A stretch of 64,000 bases of DNA from Salinimicrobium gaetbulicola (GTDB taxonomy: Bacteria > Bacteroidota > Bacteroidia > Flavobacteriales > Flavobacteriaceae). How positions within the stretch are numbered: the stretch's first letter is position 1; each line of letters begins with the position of its first letter. This document shows, piece by piece, positions 32,635 to 41,135 of this stretch. Both the position numbers and the translations under genes were made by a program. Under the pieces are notes generated by a model. That model searched no databases. It worked only from the letters and a program-made list of their open reading frames with translations, and was not told the DNA's origin. Location of the stretch: positions 372,001 to 436,000 of the forward strand of contig NZ_JBHTJP010000032.1 of assembly GCF_042676025.1 (NCBI RefSeq), in the 5' to 3' direction.

Positions 32635-34173
32635 TCAGCCCAACCAGCCTTCCCTATCCAGACTTCTGTACTGAATGGCTTCACTGATATGGGCTCCGCT
32701 TATTTTTTCTGAATTTTCCAGGTCGGCAATGGTACGGGAAACTTTAAGGATCCGGTCATAGGCTCTTGCCGAAAGGTTTAGTCGCTCCATGGCAGTTTTC
32801 AGCAAGTGCATGGACTCTTTATCTAGATCACAATACTCTCTAATCTGTCTCACGTTCATCTGAGCATTGTAATGCACATGGTCATTTTCCTTAAATCTCT
32901 GTGTCTGCCTGTCCCGTGCCGCTGTCACACGTTTTCTTATATCCACGCTGCTCTCCCCTTTTCTCTCTTCACTCAGTTTTTCAAAAGGAACAGGAGTAAC
33001 TTCAATATGTATATCAATGCGATCCAGTAACGGTCCGCTGATTTTGCTTAAATATCGTTGCATTTCCCCGGGTGATGAAGTGACGGGTGCGCCGGGCTCA
33101 TTAAAATAACCACTCGGGCTGGGGTTCATACTGGCCACCAGCATAAAACTGGAAGGATAGGTTACCGTGAATTTTGCTCTGGAAATGGTCACTTCCCTGT
33201 CCTCCAAAGGTTGTCTCATAACCTCAAGAACACTGCGTTTAAACTCCGGTAGTTCATCAAGGAATAAAACCCCGTTATGAGATAAAGAAATTTCACCGGG
33301 TTGGGGATAGGTTCCCCCGCCAACCAATGCGACATCTGAAATTGTATGATGCGGACTCCTAAAAGGCCTGTGAGCCATAAGCCCTACATTTTCTTTTAAT
33401 CTTCCAACTACACTATGGATCTTGGTCGTTTCCAAAGCCTCATGAAGAGTCATGGGTGGAAGAATACTGGGAAGACGTTTTGCAAGCATGGTCTTTCCCG
33501 CTCCGGGAGGACCAATCAGAATTATATTGTGCCCGCCTGCGGCGGCAATTTCCATACAGCGTTTGATCGATTCCTGACCTTTTACATCGGCAAAATCATG
33601 CTCTGGATTTTCAAGTTCTGAGTAGAATTCTTCACGGGTATCGATCACTGTTTTCTCCAGCTCAATTCCCCTGTCAAAAAACGCAATGATCTCTTCGATA
33701 TTTTCAATACCGTAAACGTCCAGACCACTTACAATGGCGGCTTCTTTTACGTTTTGCTTCGGAAGGAAAAAACCTTTAAAACCTTCTTTTTTGGCTTTAA
33801 TGGCAATAGGCAGGGCTCCTTTTATAGGCTGGAGGCTACCATCAAGGGAGAGTTCTCCCATGATGATATACTCGCCTATTTTTTCTGCTTTGATCTGACC
33901 TGAAGCTATGAGAATCCCCATCGCAAAAGTAAGGTCATAAGCCGAACCTTCTTTTCGAAGGTCAGCCGGAGCCATGTTCACGGTGATCTTTTTACCGGGA
34001 AGGCTGCGGCCCACATTTTTCAATGCCGCTGCAATCCTGAAACTGCTTTCTTTCACAGCACTATCAGGAAGGCCTACCAAGTGGTATCCAATGCCAGAGT
34101 CTACGTTCACCTCTACCGTAATGGTAGTGGCTTCCACGCCGAAAACAGCACTTCCGTAAACTTTTACCAGCAT
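32635..34173 (-). CDS. ComM/YifB family Mg-chelatase-like AAA+ ATPase
   Basis: 512 residues, the normal length of the family. N-terminal Lon-protease-like domain (about 1-170), AAA+ core with Walker A GPPGAGKTML (about 218-227) and Walker B VLFLDELPEF, then the C-terminal Mg-chelatase lid with LNLSARAYDRILKVSRTIADLE. In Vibrio and others ComM is a hexameric branch-migration helicase that helps integrate DNA during natural transformation. It lies 20 nt upstream of the DUF2891 gene on the same strand, so read-through into the 5-oxoprolinase operon is possible. Confidence 0.93.
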   Translation of the reverse strand: MLVKVYGSAVFGVEATTITVEVNVDSGIGYHLVGLPDSAVKESSFRIAAALKNVGRSLPGKKITVNMAPADLRKEGSAYDLTFAMGILIASGQIKAEKIGEYIIMGELSLDGSLQPIKGALPIAIKAKKEGFKGFFLPKQNVKEAAIVSGLDVYGIENIEEIIAFFDRGIELEKTVIDTREEFYSELENPEHDFADVKGQESIKRCMEIAAAGGHNIILIGPPGAGKTMLAKRLPSILPPMTLHEALETTKIHSVVGRLKENVGLMAHRPFRSPHHTISDVALVGGGTYPQPGEISLSHNGVLFLDELPEFKRSVLEVMRQPLEDREVTISRAKFTVTYPSSFMLVASMNPSPSGYFNEPGAPVTSSPGEMQRYLSKISGPLLDRIDIHIEVTPVPFEKLSEERKGESSVDIRKRVTAARDRQTQRFKENDHVHYNAQMNVRQIREYCDLDKESMHLLKTAMERLNLSARAYDRILKVSRTIADLENSEKISGAHISEAIQYRSLDREGWLG

Positions 34174-34220
34174 TTAAAAATTTGTTTTTTTAAATGTAGT
34201 AAAATTTTATGCAAAGAAAT

Positions 34221-35084
34221 TTACGCCTTTACCTTTAACACATTTTTACGATAGTACTCCAGTATTCCGTCAATAGGACGTTGTACGAAGTTTCCCGGCT
34301 CCAACCAAAACGGTTGTAACGCATCTTTAATTATGTCCTGAGAGAAATATGCAATAGATCCTACAAAGTGGATAGGCACATTCTGCGCTTCTTTAAAACA
34401 TAACACCCTGTGCTCTATAAAGTTCTGCATTCCCTCAGCAATTAACTGATAGAAATATCCATTCCTTTCATTCTTGAAAATGAATTCCGCGAAATGAGCC
34501 AGATAGGTATTTGGGTTATCGTTTTTATAGATGTTCTCCTTAATGGTATCTGAAGAAAGATCGTATTCTTTTTCAAATTTTTCAGCAATCACCTTCGGCA
34601 TTTTCTTGTAATAGTAGTCGCGAATAAGCCTTTTTCCGAAGTAATTCCCACTAGCCTCATCCATTAGGATATAACCAAGAGAATCTACCGCTGTCCTGAC
34701 GTCCTTGCCATCAAAGTAACAACTGTTCGAACCTGTTCCTAGAATACAAACAATTCCGGGTTTATCTGTCACGGCGTAAGCTGCCGCTACCATATCTTCT
34801 TTAACCTGTACTTCAGTAGCACTGGCAAAATACGTTTCAAGGATATCTTTTAACTTAGCGGTTGGTTTTGGAGTTCCACAACCGGCACCATAGAAATGTA
34901 CACGTTCAACCTTTTCTATAGCCCCTTTAAGTTCTTCATTTTCATTCAGTCGTTGCTGAAGTACGTCGGTTTTAAAAACCGCCGGATTTAATCCTTTTGT
35001 TCTAGTTTTGAGTATCTGCTCTCCTTTCGAATCCAGTAAGATCCAGTCACATTTGGTAGAGCCTCCGTCTGCAATTATTATCAT
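34221..35084 (-). CDS. BadF/BadG-type ATPase, N-acetylglucosamine-kinase-like sugar kinase
   Basis: 287 residues of the ASKHA fold. The N-terminal phosphate loop MIIIADGGSTKCDWILLD, a GAGCGTPK turn, and CILGTGSNSCYFDG with LGYILMDEASGNYFG are typical of the BadF/BadG/BcrA/BcrD family whose best-known members in animals and bacteria phosphorylate N-acetylglucosamine. The true substrate is not certain. The gene starts 16 nt beyond the gapA terminator hairpin with little room for its own promoter, so it may be transcribed by read-through at a reduced level. Confidence 0.85.
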   Translation of the reverse strand: MIIIADGGSTKCDWILLDSKGEQILKTRTKGLNPAVFKTDVLQQRLNENEELKGAIEKVERVHFYGAGCGTPKPTAKLKDILETYFASATEVQVKEDMVAAAYAVTDKPGIVCILGTGSNSCYFDGKDVRTAVDSLGYILMDEASGNYFGKRLIRDYYYKKMPKVIAEKFEKEYDLSSDTIKENIYKNDNPNTYLAHFAEFIFKNERNGYFYQLIAEGMQNFIEHRVLCFKEAQNVPIHFVGSIAYFSQDIIKDALQPFWLEPGNFVQRPIDGILEYYRKNVLKVKA

Positions 35085-35100
35085 AATTGAAAATTAAAGA

Positions 35101-35130
35101 AAAACCCTGAATTAAATAATTCAGGGTTTT
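35101..35130 (-). terminator. gapA terminator
   Basis: AAAACCCTGAATT (35101-35113) pairs perfectly with AATTCAGGGTTTT (35118-35130), a 13-bp stem around a 4-nt loop with a T-run on the minus strand. The next gene starts only 16 nt beyond. Confidence 0.85.
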
Positions 35131-35138
35131 AAAATTCT

Positions 35139-36140
35139 TTATTTAAGTGAAGCCACATAAGTGGACAACTCTACTAATTTAGCTGAATAGCCATATTCAT
35201 TATCATACCAAGCAACCAGCTTAAAGAAATTGTCGTTAAGAGCAATTCCGGCTCCGGCATCAAAATTACATACGTAAGAATTTGATACGAAATCCTGAGA
35301 AACTACTTGATCTTCAGTATAAGAAAGTACTCCTTTATAGGCACCTTCAGAAGCTTTTTTAAATGCAGCTTTAATATCCTCGTAAGAAGCAGCTTTCTCT
35401 GTTCTTACTGTTAGGTCAACCACAGATACGTCGGCAGTAGGAACCCTAAATGCCATACCTGTTAGTTTTCCGTCCAATTTTGGAATTACTTTACCAACTG
35501 CTTTAGCCGCACCTGTTGAAGATGGAATAATATTTAAAAGGGCACTTCTACCACCTCTCCAGTCTTTTTTAGATGGACCATCTACAGTCATTTGTGTAGC
35601 AGTAGTGGCGTGAATGGTAGTCATAAGTCCTTCCACCAATCCAAATTCATCATCTACAATCTTTGCAAGTGGAGCAAGACAGTTGGTAGTACATGAAGCA
35701 TTTGATACAATGGTATCTTCTGCTTTAATATCTTTATGGTTTACTCCCATTACGAACATTGGCGCATCTTTTGACGGTGCAGAAATCACCACTTTTTTAG
35801 CACCTGCTGTAAGGTGTTTGGCAGCGGTATCTTTTGTTGTAAAGATTCCGGTACAATCCATAACGATCTCAGCTCCTACCGCATCCCACTTAAGGTCTTC
35901 AGGGTTTCTTTCGGCTGTGATACGAACCGTTTTACCGTTTACAACTAGGTTTCCTCCTTCAATTTCTACAGAACCTTTAAAAGTTCCATGAACTGAATCA
36001 TATTTTAAAAGATATGCCAAATGATCTACATCAAGCAAGTCATTAATCGCAACAACCTCTACATCTTCTCTTTCGGCAGCAATTCTGAAAGCTATTCTTC
36101 CTATCCTACCAAATCCATTTATTCCTATTTTAGTACTCAT
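35139..36140 (-). CDS. gapA: Glyceraldehyde-3-phosphate dehydrogenase
   Basis: 333 residues, full-length type I enzyme. NAD-binding INGFGRIGRIAF at the N-terminus, catalytic SNASCTTNCLAPLAK (Cys at about 152), TTIHATTATQMTVDGPSKKDWRGGRSA as the phosphate-site region, and the C-terminal WYDNEYGYSAKLVEL. It lies 17 nt after pfkA, forming a two-gene glycolysis unit directly behind the alpha-glucan genes. A perfect 13-bp-stem terminator follows. Confidence 0.98.
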   Translation of the reverse strand: MSTKIGINGFGRIGRIAFRIAAEREDVEVVAINDLLDVDHLAYLLKYDSVHGTFKGSVEIEGGNLVVNGKTVRITAERNPEDLKWDAVGAEIVMDCTGIFTTKDTAAKHLTAGAKKVVISAPSKDAPMFVMGVNHKDIKAEDTIVSNASCTTNCLAPLAKIVDDEFGLVEGLMTTIHATTATQMTVDGPSKKDWRGGRSALLNIIPSSTGAAKAVGKVIPKLDGKLTGMAFRVPTADVSVVDLTVRTEKAASYEDIKAAFKKASEGAYKGVLSYTEDQVVSQDFVSNSYVCNFDAGAGIALNDNFFKLVAWYDNEYGYSAKLVELSTYVASLK

Positions 36141-36157
36141 AATTCAAATTTTAACTA

Positions 36158-37144
36158 TTACACTGTGGTGATATTTAACACCCTTCTTAATTCTTTATCT
36201 AATTCTCGCTGTCCTTTTATAGCTTCTTCGAAGTCTACTGAAGTAACCTTCCTATTGGAAATTCCAACCATCACTTTGCTCTCACCTTTCATCAGGGCTT
36301 CTACGGCTCCAACTCCCAATCGACTGGCAAGCACACGATCATAACAACTTGGAGCACCTCCACGTTGCATGTGTCCCAACACAGAAACTCTTATGTCGTA
36401 GCCTTCCAGGTTTTCACCTATGAATTCTGCAAGTTCAAAAATATTCTTTCCGCTTTTCTCACCTTCAGCAACAACGATTATACTGGAGGTTTTACCAGAT
36501 TTTCGGCTTCTCTCTAGCGAATACAGCATTTGCTCAATACCCTTGTCCTCTTCTGGGATCAAAATTTCTTCTGCACCTGCACCAATTCCACTATTCAAAG
36601 CGATATCCCCGGCATCGCGGCCCATCACTTCAACCAGGAAAAGCCTGTTGTGAGAACTCGCTGTATCCCTTATTTTATCAATAGCTTCTACAACAGTATT
36701 CAAGGCGGTATCATAACCAATGGTATAATCTGTCCCATTGATATCATTGTCTATTGTAGCAGGAATCCCAACGATAGGGAAATTAAACTCATCCTGAAAG
36801 ATGGTAGCACCGGTAAAGGTTCCATCTCCTCCAATTACAACGAGTGCATCGATTTCGGCTTTTAAAAGATTTTCATGAGCCTTAGCTCTTCCTTCTTTAG
36901 TGCGAAATTCCTGTGAACGAGCGGACTTTAAGAAAGTTCCTCCTCGGTTGATTACATTTCTAACAGATCTGGCAGAAAGCAGCTCGAAATCACCTTCGAT
37001 AAGCCCCTGGTATCCTCTGTAAACCCCTATACAGTCAAGGTTATAATAAGCACAGCTTCTAGCTACTGCTCTAATGGCAGCATTCATTCCGGGAGCATCG
37101 CCACCGGAAGTTAAAACACCTATTTTTTTTATCTTTTCTAACAT
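36158..37144 (-). CDS. pfkA: ATP-dependent 6-phosphofructokinase
   Basis: 328 residues, the normal bacterial PfkA length. LTSGGDAPGMNAAIRAV (about 11-27) is the ATP-binding start; VVIGGDGTFTGA, GIPATIDNDINGTDYTIG and LVEVMGRDAGDIAL are the substrate and catalytic blocks. The GGDGT form points to ATP rather than pyrophosphate as donor. It heads the pfkA-gapA unit. The likely promoter (TTTG at 37199-37196, 20-nt spacer, TATATTCT) is overlapped by a sequence matching 12 of 14 bases of the palindrome between lacI and susC. Confidence 0.97.
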   Translation of the reverse strand: MLEKIKKIGVLTSGGDAPGMNAAIRAVARSCAYYNLDCIGVYRGYQGLIEGDFELLSARSVRNVINRGGTFLKSARSQEFRTKEGRAKAHENLLKAEIDALVVIGGDGTFTGATIFQDEFNFPIVGIPATIDNDINGTDYTIGYDTALNTVVEAIDKIRDTASSHNRLFLVEVMGRDAGDIALNSGIGAGAEEILIPEEDKGIEQMLYSLERSRKSGKTSSIIVVAEGEKSGKNIFELAEFIGENLEGYDIRVSVLGHMQRGGAPSCYDRVLASRLGVGAVEALMKGESKVMVGISNRKVTSVDFEEAIKGQRELDKELRRVLNITTV

Positions 37145-37193
37145 GTATGTAAAGCTATTTGAATTTAAGAATATAACCTAATTCGCCCTGAAA

Positions 37194-37207
37194 CTCAAAC
37201 GTTTTCG
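37194..37207 (-). promoter_or_regulatory. LacI-operator-like site overlapping the pfkA promoter
   Basis: CTCAAACGTTTTCG matches the susC/lacI palindrome CGAAAACGTTTTCG at 12 of 14 positions, with one half-site perfect. On the minus strand it covers the TTTG that would serve as the -33 element, 50-63 nt before the pfkA ATG. Confidence 0.45.
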
Positions 37208-37220
37208 GTTAATAAAAAAT

Positions 37221-37248
37221 AAAAATGCCCTAATTTTAGGGCATTTTT
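37221..37248 (-). terminator. Terminator of the GH13 lipoprotein gene
   Basis: AAAAATGCCCTAA (37221-37233) and TTAGGGCATTTTT (37236-37248) form a strong stem 20 nt after the stop of the upstream minus-strand gene. It separates the glucan genes from pfkA-gapA. Confidence 0.85.
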
Positions 37249-37268
37249 GTGAATATTTTCAATAAAAT

Positions 37269-38702
37269 TTACTTATTCCTCAAAACCACGTACTCCCATG
37301 GTCCAAAATTATAAGTGTTGTTTTCCTGTACTTTAAAGTCGGTTTTCCCCAGGTAAACAGAAAGCTCTTTTTGCAGCTCTAAATTGAACTCAACCGGCTC
37401 CTTGCTAAAGTTTGCCAAATAGATCACCTTTTCATCATTTTTGGAACGCTCAAAAGCAAGCACTTTTTCATCTTCAGATGTAGTTAATCTGATATATTCT
37501 GCAGCTTCTTTCCCGCCATGCAGGGCAACACTTTCATTCTTAAGCTCACCCAGTTTGGCAAGTATAGGCCACATTTTTCCTTTAGTACGCGGAATGGTAT
37601 CTTTTTCAAAGAACAATAACCTCTTATCCATATCGTATTCCTGACCACTGTAGATCAATGGCATTCCGGGAATGGTATAAGAAAATGCCACCATTGCTTC
37701 TGAAGCATCTCCCATTCTTTCCTTCACTGTCCCGTTCCATGAATTCTCATCATGGTTGGTCACGAAGTTCATTAGGTAATCATCTTTTTGATAAGTGGTA
37801 TCGATCTTTTGCATGTACTCATCCCAGGCCTCAACCGTAGCTTTACCTTGAGCCATTTCGTTCATTATATGATGACCTTCCCAGTTATATCCCATGTCAA
37901 AAGCCTCATGAAAAAGATCTTTTTTCTCAGATTCTGCCAGCATGAAAACAGGCTTTGTCTCCTTGATCTTATCTACCGCCTGAACCCAGAATTCTGTAGG
38001 AACTTCCCCGGCAACATCAGAACGGAAACCGTCAATATCATGCTCTACGATCCAGTACTCCATATCTTCGGTCATTGCTGCCCAAAGTTCTTTATTGTCA
38101 TAGTTAAGGTCGGCTACATCTGTCCATCCCCACGACTCTCCGGTTTCAGGATTTAGAGGATCAACCGGCTCTCCTTCTGCATTCTGAGTATAGAATTCAG
38201 GATGCTCTTCTAACCATGGGTGGTCCCATCCGGTGTGGTTAGCAACCCAGTCCAGAATCACATACATACCATTCTCATGTGCAGTCGCAACTAGCTCGTC
38301 AAGATCCTCTTTTGTTCCGAAGTTAGGGTTCACATCAGTATAATCAGAGATCGCGTAATAGCTTCCAAGATACTTCTCACGCTCTGCCGGATCTTCAATA
38401 TCCTCCACACTTAGATCTCCCGTTGCTTTACGGTTCTTTTCAGAAATAGGATAAATAGGCATTAACCAGATCACTTTCACCCCCAATTCCTTCAACTGCG
38501 GAATATCTTTGGTGAAAGCATCAAAAGTACCTTCTGGTGAATACTGTCTAATGTTGGCTTCATAAATCACTGCCGATTCCATAGCTTCATTTGAGACGGG
38601 TACAATGCTTTCAGCTACCGTTTCCTTCTGAAACTTTTTTTCTTCGTTTTTACAGGAAGCGAGGGTCATTACCCCCAATAAAAAAACTGCTATTTTTTTC
38701 AT
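37269..38702 (-). CDS. GH13 alpha-amylase-family lipoprotein
   Basis: 477 residues. Lipobox VMTLASC-KNEE gives an acylated Cys at about residue 17. The (beta/alpha)8 barrel begins at about 43 (AVIYEANIRQYSPEGTFDAF). The catalytic triad is D229 in GFRSDVAG, E257 in MLAESEKK and D318 in FVTNHDENS, with the region-I block DWVANHTG. A C-terminal beta-domain ends the protein. It cuts alpha-1,4-glucans or oligosaccharides in the periplasm or at a membrane face. It lies 11 nt after the GH31 gene at the end of the minus-strand glucan operon and is followed by a terminator. Confidence 0.92.
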   Translation of the reverse strand: MKKIAVFLLGVMTLASCKNEEKKFQKETVAESIVPVSNEAMESAVIYEANIRQYSPEGTFDAFTKDIPQLKELGVKVIWLMPIYPISEKNRKATGDLSVEDIEDPAEREKYLGSYYAISDYTDVNPNFGTKEDLDELVATAHENGMYVILDWVANHTGWDHPWLEEHPEFYTQNAEGEPVDPLNPETGESWGWTDVADLNYDNKELWAAMTEDMEYWIVEHDIDGFRSDVAGEVPTEFWVQAVDKIKETKPVFMLAESEKKDLFHEAFDMGYNWEGHHIMNEMAQGKATVEAWDEYMQKIDTTYQKDDYLMNFVTNHDENSWNGTVKERMGDASEAMVAFSYTIPGMPLIYSGQEYDMDKRLLFFEKDTIPRTKGKMWPILAKLGELKNESVALHGGKEAAEYIRLTTSEDEKVLAFERSKNDEKVIYLANFSKEPVEFNLELQKELSVYLGKTDFKVQENNTYNFGPWEYVVLRNK

Positions 38703-38713
38703 AAAATGTATAG

Positions 38714-41095
38714 TTATAAATTGATAATTATTGTTGTTTTCTCTTTTTCAAGGTATACTGGAAATACCAGTTCCCCAGTAGATCCATCATAATTTACTGC
38801 CTCTGGCTTGCCGTTCACTTCGACTTTATTTGGCACCGAAATTAAATTATGGATCACGAATTTTGTTCTTTTAAACTCTGAGGTCTCTCTGGCAGAACCA
38901 GGTCTTTTTTGAATCTCGAAAATCTGCTTTTTGCCCTCTATTTTACTTCTGAAGTTTAACAGCTCAAAATCCCCATTTTTATAAGAATCCTTTGTTTTTC
39001 CGTCATCATGGTAAAGGGTTCCTTCAGCTGAAGTAATTTCAGAATCGAAGAAATAATGGATCTCTACTTTTTTCGCGGAAAATTCTTCGGTATCTTGAAT
39101 TGGTGAACTCATTGGAATGAATGCTCCTCCCCGTACGAAAGTCGGGATATATTCTTCCTTTAACTGAATTGTTTTCGTAGTGCCGCCTGAATATTTTTTT
39201 CCGGTATAAAAGTCGAACCAATTTGAAGTATTCGGAAAGTAAATGTCCTTTTCAGAAATTCCAGGTCTTACCACCGGAGAAATTAAAAAGTCATTCCCCC
39301 ACAAATATTCATTGGCCACCGAATAAAGTCTGAAATTATCGGGTTCTTCAAAAAACAAAGGTCGCATCAAGGGAGTCCCTTCAACCGAATTTCTAAAGGA
39401 CAGCGTGTAATTATAGGGCAAAAGACGGTATCGTAATTCAATAGCTTTCTTGGCCAGCTGCTTTGGTTTTTCTGCTCTGAATACCGGCTCTGAAGCAACA
39501 TCTTCATGGGCATGAGGCCTGTAAACAGGTTGGAAAACGCCATATTGTAACCAGCGTGCATACAATTCATCATCCAGGTTCGCTCCTGCGAATCCTCCCA
39601 GGTCTGAATGCATATATGCGAGTCCCTGAAGACCCATTTGCAGGGAAATTTCAGGTTGCGGTTTTAAACCTTCCCAACCCCGGCTTACGTCACCAGACCA
39701 CGGAATGAGCCCGAAACGTTGAGAACCGGCTGCCCCGGCCCGCATAAGAATGAACGGGCGGATCTCAGGAAAGTCCTTTTTATAGCCATCTCGTATCATT
39801 TTCGCCCAATAGTGTCCGTAAATATTATGCATTTCATTCGCAGATCCCGTGACATGCTGTAAAGCTTCAGGGTGAACTTCAGGCTCTCCAAGATCGCCCC
39901 ACCATCCTGCTACACCTTTAGCGGCCAGGGTCTTATAAATATTCCAGAACCAGTCTTTTGCGTTAGGCTCAAAAATGTCAATTAATCCGGTATTTCCGAA
40001 GTAAAAATCAAATGTATAAGGTTTACCCAAGGTATCTTTTGCCAACACATTATTAGCTACCGCTTCTTCCCATCGGTTTGACGTTGTCAAAATGAATGGC
40101 TCGGTCACCAAAATAGTTTTCACTCCTTTTTCAGATAGCTCATTGATCATTTTTTCAGGTTGAGGAAAGGAATCCTTCACAAAAGCAAGATTCCCCATGG
40201 TTCCCAGCATTTCATGTCCAAACCAATAAAGATCCAGGATAACCGCATCAACAGGAATTTCCTCATTTTTGAACTTTTGAATAGTCTCCAAAACCTCTTT
40301 TTGAGAATGGTATCCGAACCTGCTTGAAAAATTTCCCAGGGCCCAACGTGGCGGCATTGGCTGCCTGCCTGTCAAAAGTGTATAATTTGAAACCAAATCT
40401 TCCCAGGAATTGCCTGCGATAACCTGATAAGTCTTTCGACCGCTGATGGTCTCATAAGTAAGAGTATTGTTATGCTGACTGTCAAGATCCAGGAATCCGA
40501 TGGGAGCATTATCAAAATGGATCGCATATTTTTCAGAAGACATCACCACCGGCAAAGTGTAATTCAAAAGCTCACTTTTGGTCCCATAGCCATAGTGGGC
40601 GCGGTTGTACAACTCAAGCCTGTTTCCCCGACGGTCCATACCCAGGGCCCGGGCGCCTCCACCCATTAGCACTTCATATTCGGTGAGGTTGAAATCTATT
40701 TTCTCATGGGTTTCTCCTTTTGAGTAACCCATCTTTTCTGAAATCAGTTTTTCGTCATTGAAAAAATAAGTTACCTGAAAAGGCATTTTGGAGATCACAA
40801 CATCCACACCATCAGTGTCGATAATGATGTTTTCTGAAGTCTCCTCCACATCAAATCGTACGTTCAAGGGCTCAAGGACTACGGCATGAGATTCATCAGA
40901 AAAATCTTCTCCTTCCGGAATAAAGGAAGTCTCCATGATTTCCGGCGTATAAGGCCTGAAAATGTAGTTCCCATCCTGAGTTTTTACCACAACTGAGTTT
41001 CCAAGTTGTTCTGCACTCAAAAAATTCCGGTCTGGATTCTGTCCAAAAACAGCAATCGAAATAAAAAACAGGCTACTTAAAAATGCTATTTTCAA
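38714..41095 (-). CDS. GH31 alpha-glucosidase, periplasmic
   Basis: 793 residues from a TTG start at 41095. This start gives a normal signal peptide (MKIAFLSSLFFISIAVFG-Q) and a 40-nt spacer to the GH13 gene; the open frame extends upstream to 41212 but would overlap that gene by 77 nt and lacks an exportable N-terminus. The family catalytic residues are D401 (nucleophile) in WWGDLGEPE and D469 (acid/base) in WSGDVSRGW. The N-terminal galactose-mutarotase-like domain and C-terminal beta-domains are also present (PTFVRGGAFIPM). It releases glucose from the non-reducing ends of malto-oligosaccharides. It takes the place that a GH97 SusB has in Bacteroides thetaiotaomicron. Confidence 0.92.
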   Translation of the reverse strand: MKIAFLSSLFFISIAVFGQNPDRNFLSAEQLGNSVVVKTQDGNYIFRPYTPEIMETSFIPEGEDFSDESHAVVLEPLNVRFDVEETSENIIIDTDGVDVVISKMPFQVTYFFNDEKLISEKMGYSKGETHEKIDFNLTEYEVLMGGGARALGMDRRGNRLELYNRAHYGYGTKSELLNYTLPVVMSSEKYAIHFDNAPIGFLDLDSQHNNTLTYETISGRKTYQVIAGNSWEDLVSNYTLLTGRQPMPPRWALGNFSSRFGYHSQKEVLETIQKFKNEEIPVDAVILDLYWFGHEMLGTMGNLAFVKDSFPQPEKMINELSEKGVKTILVTEPFILTTSNRWEEAVANNVLAKDTLGKPYTFDFYFGNTGLIDIFEPNAKDWFWNIYKTLAAKGVAGWWGDLGEPEVHPEALQHVTGSANEMHNIYGHYWAKMIRDGYKKDFPEIRPFILMRAGAAGSQRFGLIPWSGDVSRGWEGLKPQPEISLQMGLQGLAYMHSDLGGFAGANLDDELYARWLQYGVFQPVYRPHAHEDVASEPVFRAEKPKQLAKKAIELRYRLLPYNYTLSFRNSVEGTPLMRPLFFEEPDNFRLYSVANEYLWGNDFLISPVVRPGISEKDIYFPNTSNWFDFYTGKKYSGGTTKTIQLKEEYIPTFVRGGAFIPMSSPIQDTEEFSAKKVEIHYFFDSEITSAEGTLYHDDGKTKDSYKNGDFELLNFRSKIEGKKQIFEIQKRPGSARETSEFKRTKFVIHNLISVPNKVEVNGKPEAVNYDGSTGELVFPVYLEKEKTTIIINL

Positions 41096-41135
41096 ACGGC
41101 ATTTTTGAAGGGTATATATTCTCACTTCTCTGAAT

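Noticed and set aside
34221..35084. Naming the BadF-type protein a glucokinase because of its glycolytic neighbours
   Set aside because: The family motifs fit BadF/N-acetylglucosamine kinase and not the ROK or glucokinase families; the substrate is left open.
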